Part shown: piece after piece, positions 1 to 10,468 of the stretch
How the letters are laid out: every line of letters begins with the position of its first letter
Numbering within the stretch: the first letter of the stretch is position 1
DNA from: Methanosarcina acetivorans C2A
Lineage (GTDB): Archaea; Halobacteriota; Methanosarcinia; Methanosarcinales; Methanosarcinaceae
Reading direction: 5' to 3'
Assembly: GCF_000007345.1 (NCBI RefSeq)
Contig: NC_003552.1
Span: 4,960,001-5,024,000 of the forward strand
Length of the DNA: 64,000 nucleotides
Made by a program: the position numbers and the translations under genes
Notes under the pieces: model-generated
What the model saw: only the letters and a program-made list of their open reading frames with translations
Told to the model about the DNA's origin: nothing
Database searches by the model: none

Positions 1-372
1 AATCTCGGCAGTAGGTACAACCTTGAAGGTACCCGTTGTGATGAATGTGGAAACTATTTCTACCCCCCCCGTAATTTTTGCGTGAACTGCAGGCGATCGG
101 GTCAGATTGAACCCTATAAATTTAAAGGCACAGGCGAAATAGTAACCTATACGCTAATTCACACAGCTGCGGAAGGTTTTGAAGGCCAGGCTCCATATAC
201 CCTTGCGATCATCAAGCTGGATGAAGGGCCCCGCCTGACCTCCCAGGTGGTTGGCGACCCTGAGAAAATCCAGATAGGAACGCGGGTCAGGTCCGTGTTC
301 AGAAAGCTCGGAGAAGACGGCGAACGCGGTATGATCTACTACGGCACCAAGTTTGTTCCGGCAGAAGAATGA
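1..372 (+). CDS. Zn-ribbon/OB-fold protein (DUF35 family), 5' truncated
   Basis: The gene is open from base 1, so its start lies before the window; 123 residues are visible. The visible N-terminus carries a rubredoxin-like zinc ribbon (C13-x2-C16 and C27-x2-C30), followed by an OB-fold-like beta region. This is the DUF35 architecture. In archaea this family is usually encoded beside HMG-CoA synthase and acetoacetyl-CoA thiolase of the mevalonate pathway, where the protein holds the two enzymes together and binds CoA. That role is from family knowledge; the neighbouring genes lie outside the window. The GTG at base 82 is internal, because the first half of the zinc ribbon lies upstream of it in frame. 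Confidence 0.85.
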   Translation, partial: NLGSRYNLEGTRCDECGNYFYPPRNFCVNCRRSGQIEPYKFKGTGEIVTYTLIHTAAEGFEGQAPYTLAIIKLDEGPRLTSQVVGDPEKIQIGTRVRSVFRKLGEDGERGMIYYGTKFVPAEE

Positions 373-472
373 TAGGGCCAGGACTTTTCCTTCCTGGAAA
401 TTTAATAAATTTACGGTTTAGTTAATAAATAACGGATTGAATCCTGAACATAACCGGAGATGTCTGGAAACT

Positions 473-1003
473 ATGATTGAAGTGGAAGTCAAGGTAAGAG
501 CGGATCACTCAAAGATCCGCCCTCTCCTTGAGAAAATCGGGGCAAATAAAATTGGAGTTGAAGAACAATCGGACACTTATTTTTCAGCTCCATATCGGGA
601 CTTTGCAAACACCGATGAAGCCCTCAGGATCCGCTCTCTGGGCGGGCAGGCTGTTTTAACCTATAAAGGGCCTAAGCTTGATAAAGTCTCCAAAACCCGA
701 GAAGAACTCGAAACTCCTGTAGATGAGGCTACAACGGCGAAAATATTTCGTGCCCTGGGGTTCTCGGAAGCCGGAGCAGTCCGCAAAAAACGAGAAATAT
801 TCAGAGCAGGAGAAGTAATCGTCTGCCTTGATGCAGTCGAGGGACTGGGAGAATTCCTGGAAGTAGAACTTGATGTGGAAGATGAAAAAGATCTTGAAAG
901 CTCCAGGGAGAAGTTGTTTGAATTTTTGTCCCAGTTTGGAGTTGATGAAAAGGACTCTATCAGGACTTCCTACCTTGAGATGGTGCTGGGAAAAAAGAAC
1001 TGA
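473..1003 (+). CDS. CYTH-domain protein, class IV adenylate cyclase (CyaB)-like
   Basis: The ATG at 473 is chosen because it opens directly on the diagnostic ExExK motif (MIEVEVKVRA), the metal/triphosphate-binding signature of the CYTH superfamily; the in-frame ATG at 437 would add 12 unconserved residues. The 176-residue length fits class IV adenylate cyclase/CyaB proteins. Other charged tunnel residues are visible (LRIRS, TYKGPK, KTREELE). Known members are adenylate cyclases, thiamine triphosphatases or inorganic triphosphatases, so a triphosphate substrate is likely but the exact reaction cannot be read from sequence. An AT-rich stretch at about 400-430 could hold the promoter. Confidence 0.8.
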   Translation: MIEVEVKVRADHSKIRPLLEKIGANKIGVEEQSDTYFSAPYRDFANTDEALRIRSLGGQAVLTYKGPKLDKVSKTREELETPVDEATTAKIFRALGFSEAGAVRKKREIFRAGEVIVCLDAVEGLGEFLEVELDVEDEKDLESSREKLFEFLSQFGVDEKDSIRTSYLEMVLGKKN

Positions 1004-1233
1004 AAGCATTTTTACCCATTAATGCTGTTGTGTCAGCAGTAAATATCATCAGCAGTAAAAATGGAATGTCCAATATAGCCGATTACAGCGTTCAGAATCT
1101 TTTTCATTATCTTATAATTCTTGAGGACTGGAGAGACAATACTGCAAATACATATAGTCTTTTTATCCAAAATGTGATAAAGAGAAGTGGAACAACGATT
1201 ATATTTTTCCTGTGACTGAAAACCTATTCAGAA

Positions 1234-2013
1234 TTAAAGGGAATACATTTTTTTCATAATATTTTCAAATCTTGTATTACTGATTGGATGATGACTGATG
1301 ACCTTCCCATTATAAATAATACAAAATGTTCCGAAAGCACAGGGTGTTTGTTGAGCTTCCTCCGAATCCTTAAGGTCGATTAGGTTAGCCTTTATTTTCA
1401 ATTTGTTTCTGGCAGTTTCCAAAATAGCATCCACGTTTTTTACTGAATAAGGACACTGGGCGGAGCGTATGATGGTCAGGCCTTCCTCATATTTCTCCAC
1501 ATTCGCTGAGATGTTTTTAAACTTCGGATCCGGGGCTTTCGGGTTGAATTTTAAAACCATCAATTCAAAATCAGGTTTAGCCTCATCGACAGGAATAAAC
1601 TCCTTTTTTAAGAAAATATCTTTCCTGGCCATAAATGGGCCATTTCTTGTAACAACCGCAACGCCCTGCATGTTTGCTTCTTTTGCATCCTTAATGCACT
1701 CCTCGATCAAAGAAGACGCATATCCTTTCCCTTTAAACTCGTTTTTGAATCCGACAAAAATGCAATGGATAAACATATATCCTTCTGCATCTACCGGGCG
1801 GTGTGCATATTTTCCCGGGATATATTCAAGCATACCCTGGTAACCGCCTTCTCTTGAGATGATTACTTTTATCCTGAGCCCTTTCGGATAGTATTCTTTA
1901 AACCAGTCAATTTTCCTTCTTAACTCAAGGTGCTTTTTTAAATCTTTGTATCCGCAAACACCATACTCAGCAATGTTTTCCGGAGTAAGGTCCATTATTT
2001 CTATGTCAGTCAT
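1234..2013 (-). CDS. GNAT acetyltransferase with YoaP-like C-terminal domain
   Basis: A 259-residue protein. The N-terminal half (about 1-150) is a GNAT fold: the acetyl-CoA loop is seen as NEFKGKGYASSLIEE, matching the Q/R-x-x-G-x-G/A pattern in relaxed form. The C-terminal part (about 155-259) resembles the YoaP-like domain found behind GNAT domains in bacteria and methanogens, with a conserved-looking CPY motif and a FGTFCIIYNGK strand. Substrate is unknown. It stands alone on the minus strand, with a 21-bp tandem repeat element upstream of its start. Confidence 0.75.
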   Translation of the reverse strand: MTDIEIMDLTPENIAEYGVCGYKDLKKHLELRRKIDWFKEYYPKGLRIKVIISREGGYQGMLEYIPGKYAHRPVDAEGYMFIHCIFVGFKNEFKGKGYASSLIEECIKDAKEANMQGVAVVTRNGPFMARKDIFLKKEFIPVDEAKPDFELMVLKFNPKAPDPKFKNISANVEKYEEGLTIIRSAQCPYSVKNVDAILETARNKLKIKANLIDLKDSEEAQQTPCAFGTFCIIYNGKVISHHPISNTRFENIMKKMYSL

Positions 2014-2043
2014 AGAGACACAATTCCATAATTCATTTACTTC

Positions 2044-2302
2044 GGCTCTTCGCTGTTTCGGGTGGGTAACTTAGATTCATCTCCTGATTATCAACTATCC
2101 GGAATGTCAAATCAACTAACCTGAATGTCAAACCAACTATCCAGTATGGCAAATCAACTATCCTGAATGTCAAAGTATCATATCTAAAATTTAGAAATAC
2201 TTATGGTTGAAAATCACATTTAAACGTGATGTTTCTCTTTTTTTGCCTGGATACTTTCTAACCGAACAATTATTTTCGGCCCGTATGAAGCAGCGAAGAG
2301 CC
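2044..2302. mobile_element. MITE-like element bounded by 12-bp inverted repeats
   Basis: GGCTCTTCGCTG at 2044-2055 is perfectly complementary to CAGCGAAGAGCC at 2291-2302, and the match continues imperfectly inward (TTTC against CTTC). The enclosed 235 bp hold no gene but four 21-bp tandem repeats. No clear target duplication was found. The size, terminal inverted repeats and lack of coding capacity fit a miniature inverted-repeat element or the remnant of an insertion sequence. The alternative is two unrelated terminator arms. Confidence 0.4.
2091..2174. repeat. four 21-bp tandem repeats
   Basis: Units start at 2091, 2112, 2133 and 2154; consensus TCAACTATCCTGAATGTCAAA with 1-4 changes per unit. 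The array sits in the gap between the GNAT gene and metG, inside the inverted-repeat element. No function can be read. Confidence 0.85.
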
Positions 2303-2350
2303 AAATAATTTTTTCAGCTTCCCGAATTTTACTTTTCCTGGATTCAATTC

Positions 2351-4477
2351 TTACCTAATTCTGGAACCCGGCTTGATTTCTTTGTCCGGCATAAGAGCTG
2401 CTACAATCGCCCCGCCGTCATCGGCTGCGAGCATCATGCCGTTTGACTCAACCCCGCAAAGTTTGGCGGGTTTAAGGTTGGCAAGCACAACTACATATTT
2501 GCCTACGAGCTCTTCGGAAGTGTAGTACGAAGCCATGCCTGCTACAAGCTGCCTTGGCTTTTCTTCTCCGATATCCACTTCAACCCTCAGGAGTTTTCTG
2601 GACTTCTTTACAGGTTCGACAAAGAGCACCTTCCCTACCCTGATGTCAAGCTTGGCAAAGTCTTCATACTCAATCTGGGGAAGGGTTTCGATTGGCACCT
2701 TTTCTTCAGCTTTTGCCGCCTTTTCGGCTACTTTTGCCTCTTCCGAAGGCCCCATCCCTTCAGACTTAGAAGGCTCTTTCTCGCCTCCCTTTGCTGCGGA
2801 TTTTTTTGCGTTTGCGGCTTTCACCCTCTGGTTTGCAATCTCTTCCATCTCTCCGATCCTGTCGTCTTCGAGTTTGGTAAAGAGAAGCTCAGGCTTTGCA
2901 AGTTTTGTGCCTGCCTTCAGGGGCACAAGGGCTTCTTCGTACCGTGAGGCATGGATATCGCTTTCCTGCCCGAGCCCTTTCCAGGCTGTTTCCATGGTCT
3001 GCGGGAGCACGGGTTCGAATATGAGGCTCAGGGCTTTTGCCAGGTGGAGGCAATTATAGATAACCTGTCCACATGCGGATCTGTCTTCTTTTATTAGTTT
3101 CCAGGGCTCGTGGGACTGGAAGTATGTGTTCCCGAAAGACGCAAGGGCCATGGCAGAATCCACGGCTTTCTTAAACTCGTACTCAGCCATTGCCTCTTTT
3201 ACTTCTTTCAGGGCTTCTTCGATTTCTGCGCTTACTTCAGGTTCGAGTTTTCCTTCGGGGACTTCTCCATAGTTCTTGAAAGCAAAGAGCATGGTCCTGT
3301 ACAGGAAGTTGCCGAGTACGGCCACCAGTTCGGCGTTGATCTTTTCCTGGAGCACGCGCCAGGAGAAGTTAAGTTCCTTGGTATGGGAGGTGTAGCTTGC
3401 AAGGTAATACCTCAGGAGGTCGGGATGGAAGCCGTGGTCAAGATAGTCTTCCCCTACCCAGACAACATAGCCACGAGTCTTGGAAAACTTTTTGTCTTCG
3501 ATTTTAACCATACCTGAGGCTACAACAGCCGTAGGCACGGAATAGTCCGCCCCGTTAAGCATGGCAGGCCAGAAGATGCAGTGGTGGTAGGTAATGTCCC
3601 CCCCGATAAAGTGGACGATTTCCCCTTCTCCCTTCCAGAACTTTTCCCAGGAGTCTCCTGCCTGTGCAGCCCATTCCTCGGTAAAAGCGATGTATCCTAT
3701 GGGAGCGTCTACCCAGACGTAAACCACAAGGTCTTCATGTCCCGGAAATCTAACTCCCCATTCCAGGTTCCTTGTGATGCACCAGTCCGTAAGTCCCTGT
3801 TTTACCCAGCCAAGTGCGTAGTTTCGAGCATTGGTGGTGCCTCCCAGGTCGTTTGAAAGGTAATCCATCAGGTAGTCGCCGAACTCGGAAAGTTTGAAAA
3901 AGAAGTGTTCCTGATGCCGGTACTCTGCAGGTCCTCCGCAGATAGTGCATACAGGGTTCTGAAGTTCTCCGGGCTCAAGGTGTTTTCCGCATCCCTGGTC
4001 GCATTCATCACCCCGGGCTGTTTCGCCACAGTGCGGGCAGGCTCCTTCCACATAGCGGTCAGGAAGGAAGCGGTTACATGCAGGGCAGTAGGCTATTTCT
4101 ATAATTTTCGGGTACACATAGTCCTTTTCAATCAGCCTGTTTACAATATCCAGAGTCCGGTTATGATTTTCAGGGTCATCGGTTGTCCCGAAAGCATCAA
4201 AGTAAACTCCGAGCTGCTTGAAAGTTTCGTCAAAGTGCTTATGATAGATCTCTACAAGTTCTTTAGGGGTGATCCCCAGCTCCTCGGCGTTTACGACAAT
4301 TGGAGTGCCGTGGGTATCCGAGCCGCAGACAAAGGTAACTTCCCTCCCTTCCTTCCGCAGGGAACGGGCAAAAATATCGGCGGGCACATAGGTTCGGAGA
4401 TGCCCTATATGGGCCTTGCCGTTGGCATAAGGCAGGCCGCAGGTGACAAGTACGGGTTTACTGGATGAGTCTGACAT
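2351..4477 (-). CDS. metG: methionyl-tRNA synthetase
   Basis: Class I synthetase that charges tRNA-Met. The HIGH signature is at about residue 23 (AHIGHLRTY), the KMSKS loop is present as KKFSKTRG, and the connective domain carries two zinc knuckles (CPAC...CPHC and CDQGC...CTIC), as in the long archaeal/E. coli-type MetG. A Lys/Ala/Glu-rich linker then leads to a C-terminal EMAPII/Trbp111-like tRNA-binding domain (from [12 protein letters not shown]), which mediates dimerisation and tRNA binding. The start is set at 4477 because GGAG lies 7 bases upstream; the ATG at 4489 overlaps this ribosome binding site. Length 708 residues, normal for the fused form. Confidence 0.95.
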   Translation of the reverse strand: MSDSSSKPVLVTCGLPYANGKAHIGHLRTYVPADIFARSLRKEGREVTFVCGSDTHGTPIVVNAEELGITPKELVEIYHKHFDETFKQLGVYFDAFGTTDDPENHNRTLDIVNRLIEKDYVYPKIIEIAYCPACNRFLPDRYVEGACPHCGETARGDECDQGCGKHLEPGELQNPVCTICGGPAEYRHQEHFFFKLSEFGDYLMDYLSNDLGGTTNARNYALGWVKQGLTDWCITRNLEWGVRFPGHEDLVVYVWVDAPIGYIAFTEEWAAQAGDSWEKFWKGEGEIVHFIGGDITYHHCIFWPAMLNGADYSVPTAVVASGMVKIEDKKFSKTRGYVVWVGEDYLDHGFHPDLLRYYLASYTSHTKELNFSWRVLQEKINAELVAVLGNFLYRTMLFAFKNYGEVPEGKLEPEVSAEIEEALKEVKEAMAEYEFKKAVDSAMALASFGNTYFQSHEPWKLIKEDRSACGQVIYNCLHLAKALSLIFEPVLPQTMETAWKGLGQESDIHASRYEEALVPLKAGTKLAKPELLFTKLEDDRIGEMEEIANQRVKAANAKKSAAKGGEKEPSKSEGMGPSEEAKVAEKAAKAEEKVPIETLPQIEYEDFAKLDIRVGKVLFVEPVKKSRKLLRVEVDIGEEKPRQLVAGMASYYTSEELVGKYVVVLANLKPAKLCGVESNGMMLAADDGGAIVAALMPDKEIKPGSRIR

Positions 4478-4805
4478 TCTTATCTCCATAGATTTTTATG
4501 AGTGTATCCCTTCTGGACGACTGCAATTCTGAAAAATATTTCGCTTATTGTGTTTGCAAGGAAACTTATTTGAGGGATAGTTGATACTCCTATATAAAGA
4601 AAGGTGGAATGCAGAGAAACATAAATACTTGCTCTGACAATTCAGACCTGTTGAATTGACTCTTTTATTTGCAGGCTTCTTAAAAATAGATTTCTGGCAG
4701 TTTTCCGACCAGAGAATTTGCCTGCCTTTTAACTGGAGTTTTCAGCAGTAAAAAGCATAGACCGGGAACTAAAGAATAAATCCAAGAAATACGGTCCTGT
4801 CAGAT
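4478..4805. promoter_or_regulatory. divergent intergenic region between metG and sppA
   Basis: 328 bp without a gene. A TATA-like CCTATATAAAG lies at about 4590-4600 on the plus strand, and AT-rich motifs (ACATAAATACTTG) follow. It must hold the promoters of both divergent genes, but the distance from the visible TATA box to sppA is about 200 bp, so a long leader or a second promoter is possible. No repeat or ORF of note. Confidence 0.4.
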
Positions 4806-6035
4806 ATGAATGATGAAAATGTGAACCCAGAAGGTACGGATTCAAAAAGCATGAATCCGGAAGAAGCACCTGGAGACGACCTTTCGAGAAATAGTGCTTA
4901 CGAGAAAAAAGAGGCTATTATCCCTGAGGAAGGCATTTCAGAGATTACCGTCGGAGAAGACTCTCCAGATTCCGATTCTGCTCCTGAAAGGCAGGAAGAG
5001 GAAAAAAAGGATGCTTCGGGAATTCCTCCCCGGGAACCGGAGAAGAAAAGGATTGAAAGCGAGAAATCTAGCAAGAGCTCAGGCCCTTCGCCTTCCATAC
5101 AGAAAAACAAACGCAGCAACAGGTCCTATTTTTTGGTTTTACTGGCCCTTATTGCTGTTATTGCGGTCAGTATGGCTGCTATATTCTACGGGCTTGGTTT
5201 CGGAGGAGATTTCGGAACTTCTGAGAAGATCGCGGTGATTTACGTACAGGGCTCCATGCTCACCGGAAACGTCCCCTCAGGCCTCGGTTATGCAACCTCG
5301 GAAGAAATTTCTGAAAATATCCACTCCGCTGTAGCGGATGAAAATGTCAAGGCAATCGTACTCAGGATTAACAGCCCTGGGGGATCTCCTGCAGCCGCTC
5401 AGGAGATTTCAATAGAGATTGAGAAAGCCCAGGAAAAGGGCATCCCTGTTGTTGTATCCATGGGAGACCTTGCGGCAAGTGCCGCATATTATATCTCTGC
5501 GCCTGCAGATTACATATACGCGAACCCCTCCACAAGCACGGGATCGATAGGAGTTATCTGGACTTTTGAGAATATGTCTTCTTACTACGAAAGGGAAGGT
5601 GTAGAGTATTACATTTCAAAATCCGGAGAATTCAAGGATATGGGAAGTTCCTGGAGAGGACTTACGGACGAAGAAAAAGAATACGCGGATAGCGTTGTAA
5701 TGGAAAGTTATGACGATTTTGTAGGCCAGGTTGCAGAAGGGCGTAATATGAGCCGGAGTGAAGTAAAAGAGCTTGCTGACGGGCGCATATATACAGGAAC
5801 GAAAGCAAAGGAGCTCGGGCTTGTGGACGGCTTTGGAAACCTCTATGACGCAATTGATAAGGCTGCGGAACTGGGAAGTATTCAGGGAGAGCCAAAAGTT
5901 GTGTACATGAACAGAGTAAGCCTTTCAAGTTTGCTTCTTGGTTCGGAGTCAGGGAATTCCGGGGAAGAAACCAGTCAACTTGTCGATTACTTTGAGAAAA
6001 GCCCGTACGGTAAGATTCTTGCCTGTATGAGCTAA
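4806..6035 (+). CDS. sppA: membrane-bound signal peptide peptidase SppA (S49 family)
   Basis: 409 residues. Residues 1-105 form an acidic, low-complexity cytoplasmic extension; about 108-130 is a single transmembrane helix; the remainder is the S49 protease domain facing outside. The nucleophile is Ser225 in AASAAYY and the general base is likely Lys277 in GEFKDMG: their spacing of 52 equals that known for Bacillus and Thermococcus SppA. The domain occurs once, as in archaeal SppA, not duplicated as in E. coli. The family degrades leftover signal peptides in the membrane. The long charged N-terminal extension is unusual for the family. Confidence 0.9.
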   Translation: MNDENVNPEGTDSKSMNPEEAPGDDLSRNSAYEKKEAIIPEEGISEITVGEDSPDSDSAPERQEEEKKDASGIPPREPEKKRIESEKSSKSSGPSPSIQKNKRSNRSYFLVLLALIAVIAVSMAAIFYGLGFGGDFGTSEKIAVIYVQGSMLTGNVPSGLGYATSEEISENIHSAVADENVKAIVLRINSPGGSPAAAQEISIEIEKAQEKGIPVVVSMGDLAASAAYYISAPADYIYANPSTSTGSIGVIWTFENMSSYYEREGVEYYISKSGEFKDMGSSWRGLTDEEKEYADSVVMESYDDFVGQVAEGRNMSRSEVKELADGRIYTGTKAKELGLVDGFGNLYDAIDKAAELGSIQGEPKVVYMNRVSLSSLLLGSESGNSGEETSQLVDYFEKSPYGKILACMS

Positions 6036-6130
6036 TTCCCGGATTTTCTCTCTTTCCCTTTTTCGATAATATTTTTTTATTTGGACAGTTATCTGTTTTT
6101 CAGGACAGGCATTCTGCCTGAAAAATAGCA

Positions 6131-6142
6131 AAATATATATTA
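6131..6142 (+). promoter_or_regulatory. TATA box of serS
   Basis: AAATATATATTA, centred about 36 bases before the serS ATG; initiation would be expected near 6162, giving a leader of roughly ten bases. Inferred from motif and spacing only. Confidence 0.5.
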
Positions 6143-6159
6143 GCTAACATGCAGGATAA

Positions 6160-7437
<1,278 letters not shown>

Positions 7438-7645
7438 ATGCGGGTCACTTCAAAGGGTCACTTCAAAAATTCCATAGCCTGAAATTCGATAAAAAAGACG
7501 GCTCGTCACAGGCAGCCTTTCATATTACTTTGAGGAAAGCCCTAAGGGCAAATCCTCACCTGCCTGAAGAATTAGGTTCCTTCACTTTCCTTTTTTCCAG
7601 GGATTACCTTTCATCCTTCAGCCTTATACCACTCATTAGCCTGCT

Positions 7646-9622
7646 TTATTCATGATCTCCTGTGTTTCTTCTGCAAATTTTATCAAGGAGAAGGATATTG
7701 TCAAGCATGAGAGACCCACTCCAGCCAAGGGGAATTGCCCAGGCTGGTTTCCCTGAAGATTTATCCACCTGTTCGGGGAGAAGCCCCGTGCTTGTTGACC
7801 CGGCCATAGCCCATCTCAGGCATTTGACCCCCTCAATGGTCAGCTTTTTCAAATCTTCGACATATGGTCCTTCTTTTCCATTGGGAAGGTCAAGGATAAA
7901 GGCAAACATAGCCTCCGAAAGCCAGAGAGTTGTTACCACCCAGGGATTTCCGTCGATGTAACTGTCATTTTCGTAACGTTTGATTCCATAGCCTCCATTG
8001 ATAGGAATTGAGAGCTTTTTCTGGATATTTTCTATCAGGAAAAGAATCATGTCCCTTTCCACAGGGTCTTTCGGAGAGATCATCCCAAAGGGCATATAGG
8101 CTCCAAGGATGCTTGCATCAATTGTTTTATCCAGCTTTTCGTTGATGATTCCCTTTGCAAAGTAGCCTTCCTGAAGCCAGAAACGGTCAATCGTAGCCTG
8201 TTTGATGAATTCAGCCCTCTTCTTCCAGCGCCTTGCCATGCCCAACTCTCCGTTTTCTTCTGCGAGGTGAGAGGCTCCCATAAGCCCTGAGTAGATCGAG
8301 GCATTGGTATAGGTGAAAACTCCGTAATAGGTCTCCCACAGATCCATACAGCTTTCATGCAGCCCGGACTTGGTCCTCTTCATCAGGTATTCGGCAGCCC
8401 TGAGCACGGAGACCCAGACTTCTTCCAGAAATTCAACTTTTTTGAGGCCTTCGAGGATCCTGTAATATATGTCCATGGCATGAAGCGTGGCCCCGGTCTC
8501 GTCGATCTGAGTTGAATAGTCAAAATTACCCCAGGAAGGAGCTATGTCTCCATTGAGCCAGTAGCGCTGGAACCAGGAACCGTTAGGGAGCTGAGTCCGG
8601 ATGCACCACTTGAAAAATCGGTCACAATAATCGGGATATCCGGAATGCTTGAGGGCGAGCACCAGCTCCGAGGTGTCCCTGTTCCAGCAAAACCCGTATC
8701 CCCCGCATTTCTCAAAATTGGAGTCAAACTCAGGAGCAGCCACAAAAGATCCGTATTCGCGGTCGTTCAGAAGATAAAGCATGAGAAGAGACCTGTTATA
8801 GGCATTGAAGAGTTCCTGGCGCAGGTTATTATGCCCTTCAAGCCCAGGCATCTTAAGCACATGTTTTTTTGACAGCCACATTACCCAGTGTTCCCGTGTC
8901 TTTTCAAAGATATGCTCCAGAGGCAATTTAGACAACTCATGCATCCTCTTATACAGGAGGCTCCGGGAAGATGCAGCCCCCATAAAGATAACAAACTCAT
9001 TTGCCCCGTCAGCTTCCAGATCGAGGTCCCAGCCGGCAGCGTTGTTGATATTTCCGATATCTTCTTTATTCCGCTGGAGCTTTCCATCCTCCATATCGTA
9101 TTTGGAGTTTGTCCACCAGATAGTGTCCATTGCCTTTCCGATCTGCCATTCCGTAAACTCCGGCAGGGCATAGATTCCTATATAGTAATTTTGCCAGTAC
9201 TGTGCAAGCAGGCGAGCTTCGGCATCGCAAAATGCGGAGTTTTTCTTGGAAGTCTCCCCTACGTTAAAATTCGAATAGTAAAAAAATTTGCCGGACATTT
9301 TTTGCTGAGACTGCACTTTAAACCTGCGGATAAGGACAGGCACTTCGGGGTGCACAAGGTCAAGAATCGAGATCCTTATCCCGGAGTCGTGGTAGAGTTT
9401 GGTGGATACGATATTGGTATCCTCGATATAGTTCTGAATAGAGTGCCAGTCGTTATCGTTTGTCCAGAGAAGCCTATCCCCTGTATGGATACAGGCAAGG
9501 GACTCCTCTACGTGCTGGGCATGGTCTCTGCGGGGATAAAATAAGCCTAAAATCTCTCCCTTTCGCCCCATTGTCACAAGCATTTCGTCATTTCCGAGAA
9601 TGACATTCGGTTGTCGGATCAC
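7646..9622 (-). CDS. glucoamylase-like GH15 glycoside hydrolase
   Basis: 658 residues with the archaeal/bacterial glucoamylase architecture: an N-terminal beta-sandwich (about 1-250) and an (alpha/alpha)6 barrel (about 270-640). Conserved barrel motifs are visible: GFCWNRDTSE, QIDETGATLHAMD with the likely acid Glu, and GNPWVVTTLWLSEA with the likely base Glu near the C-terminus. The family releases glucose from alpha-1,4-glucans. No signal peptide is seen, so it acts in the cytoplasm, presumably on glycogen. It is the last gene of a four-gene minus-strand operon and its start overlaps the stop of the V4R gene by 4 bases (ATGA), implying translational coupling. Confidence 0.9.
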   Translation of the reverse strand: MIRQPNVILGNDEMLVTMGRKGEILGLFYPRRDHAQHVEESLACIHTGDRLLWTNDNDWHSIQNYIEDTNIVSTKLYHDSGIRISILDLVHPEVPVLIRRFKVQSQQKMSGKFFYYSNFNVGETSKKNSAFCDAEARLLAQYWQNYYIGIYALPEFTEWQIGKAMDTIWWTNSKYDMEDGKLQRNKEDIGNINNAAGWDLDLEADGANEFVIFMGAASSRSLLYKRMHELSKLPLEHIFEKTREHWVMWLSKKHVLKMPGLEGHNNLRQELFNAYNRSLLMLYLLNDREYGSFVAAPEFDSNFEKCGGYGFCWNRDTSELVLALKHSGYPDYCDRFFKWCIRTQLPNGSWFQRYWLNGDIAPSWGNFDYSTQIDETGATLHAMDIYYRILEGLKKVEFLEEVWVSVLRAAEYLMKRTKSGLHESCMDLWETYYGVFTYTNASIYSGLMGASHLAEENGELGMARRWKKRAEFIKQATIDRFWLQEGYFAKGIINEKLDKTIDASILGAYMPFGMISPKDPVERDMILFLIENIQKKLSIPINGGYGIKRYENDSYIDGNPWVVTTLWLSEAMFAFILDLPNGKEGPYVEDLKKLTIEGVKCLRWAMAGSTSTGLLPEQVDKSSGKPAWAIPLGWSGSLMLDNILLLDKICRRNTGDHE

Positions 9623-10464
9623 CGGGTGTCCCCTCTAAGCTGATATTCCTGGTTTTCACGGGAAGGAGCCAGGGAGATCACATGCTCGCAGACCTCCTTT
9701 CCTGTGGCTTTACAGCTGACTTCCCTCACACTTATGTTCTTCCCGAAATATTCGGTAAGGTAACCCGCAAAGTAGCCGCTCATAAAGGCACAGACAGGCT
9801 GGTCCGAAGCTCCGTAAACATCGGCTATAAACGAGTCTTTAACAATAATTCTTCCTTCATAGGTTTTGGGGTCGCATTCGATTTCCAGAATTCCCCAGCC
9901 AACAGCTCTGTATAGCTCTGCAATCATGCTTGCGAAGTTGCTGTCATTAATAGGCATTATACTCTTGAAATATTTTGCGGCATGACTCCCTCCCCGAAGT
10001 CCGGACAGGGTAAGAAGCCCTTCTGCATGCGGCACACTCTGATTAAGAGTTTTAATGATGTCAACAATTGCGAGTGCCCTTGCCATAACTCCCCTGACTC
10101 CTATGACATTCAGAGGAAAATCAACAGAGTATATCATCCCGAACTCCGAAATCCCAAATTCCACTGCATTTACAACTTCCAATTCTCCTATTTTTTGAGC
10201 AAGATTTGCCATATCCACATCTTTCTTAAGCTCCGTAAATATGGAGTATTCTCCAGTCGTCTGCGTAATATTATCAATATGTCCGAACTTAATGAAAGCA
10301 TTCTCTTTTTCAAGTAAATCAGTTATTACGGATAAAGAGCCGGGCTCTTTCGAATATGTAATCTTGAACCATACAATCTGCGAATCTTCATTAAATCCTG
10401 CAAACATGCATAAGTCCCTAACCATGTGACTCAAACTCCCATGAATTATATGCATACATTTCAT
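9619..10464 (-). CDS. ACT-like plus V4R domain protein in the glucan operon
   Basis: 281 residues. Residues about 15-110 look like an ACT-type regulatory fold (FKITYSKEPGSLSVITDLLE is typical of its first strand-helix). The C-terminal half is a V4R (4-vinyl reductase-like) small-molecule-binding domain, recognised by its GRIIVKDSF and VSCKATGKEVCEHVI ending with paired cysteines. Such proteins are usually sensors. It lies 4 bases after the GH57 gene and overlaps the GH15 gene by 4 bases, so it is produced with the glucan enzymes. A role as ligand-dependent regulator of glycogen breakdown is inference. Confidence 0.75.
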   Translation of the reverse strand: MKCMHIIHGSLSHMVRDLCMFAGFNEDSQIVWFKITYSKEPGSLSVITDLLEKENAFIKFGHIDNITQTTGEYSIFTELKKDVDMANLAQKIGELEVVNAVEFGISEFGMIYSVDFPLNVIGVRGVMARALAIVDIIKTLNQSVPHAEGLLTLSGLRGGSHAAKYFKSIMPINDSNFASMIAELYRAVGWGILEIECDPKTYEGRIIVKDSFIADVYGASDQPVCAFMSGYFAGYLTEYFGKNISVREVSCKATGKEVCEHVISLAPSRENQEYQLRGDTR

Positions 10465-10468
10465 TAAG

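Noticed and set aside
1030-1215. 61-codon ORF after the CYTH gene
   Set aside because: No ribosome binding site, no family features, composition like intergenic DNA.
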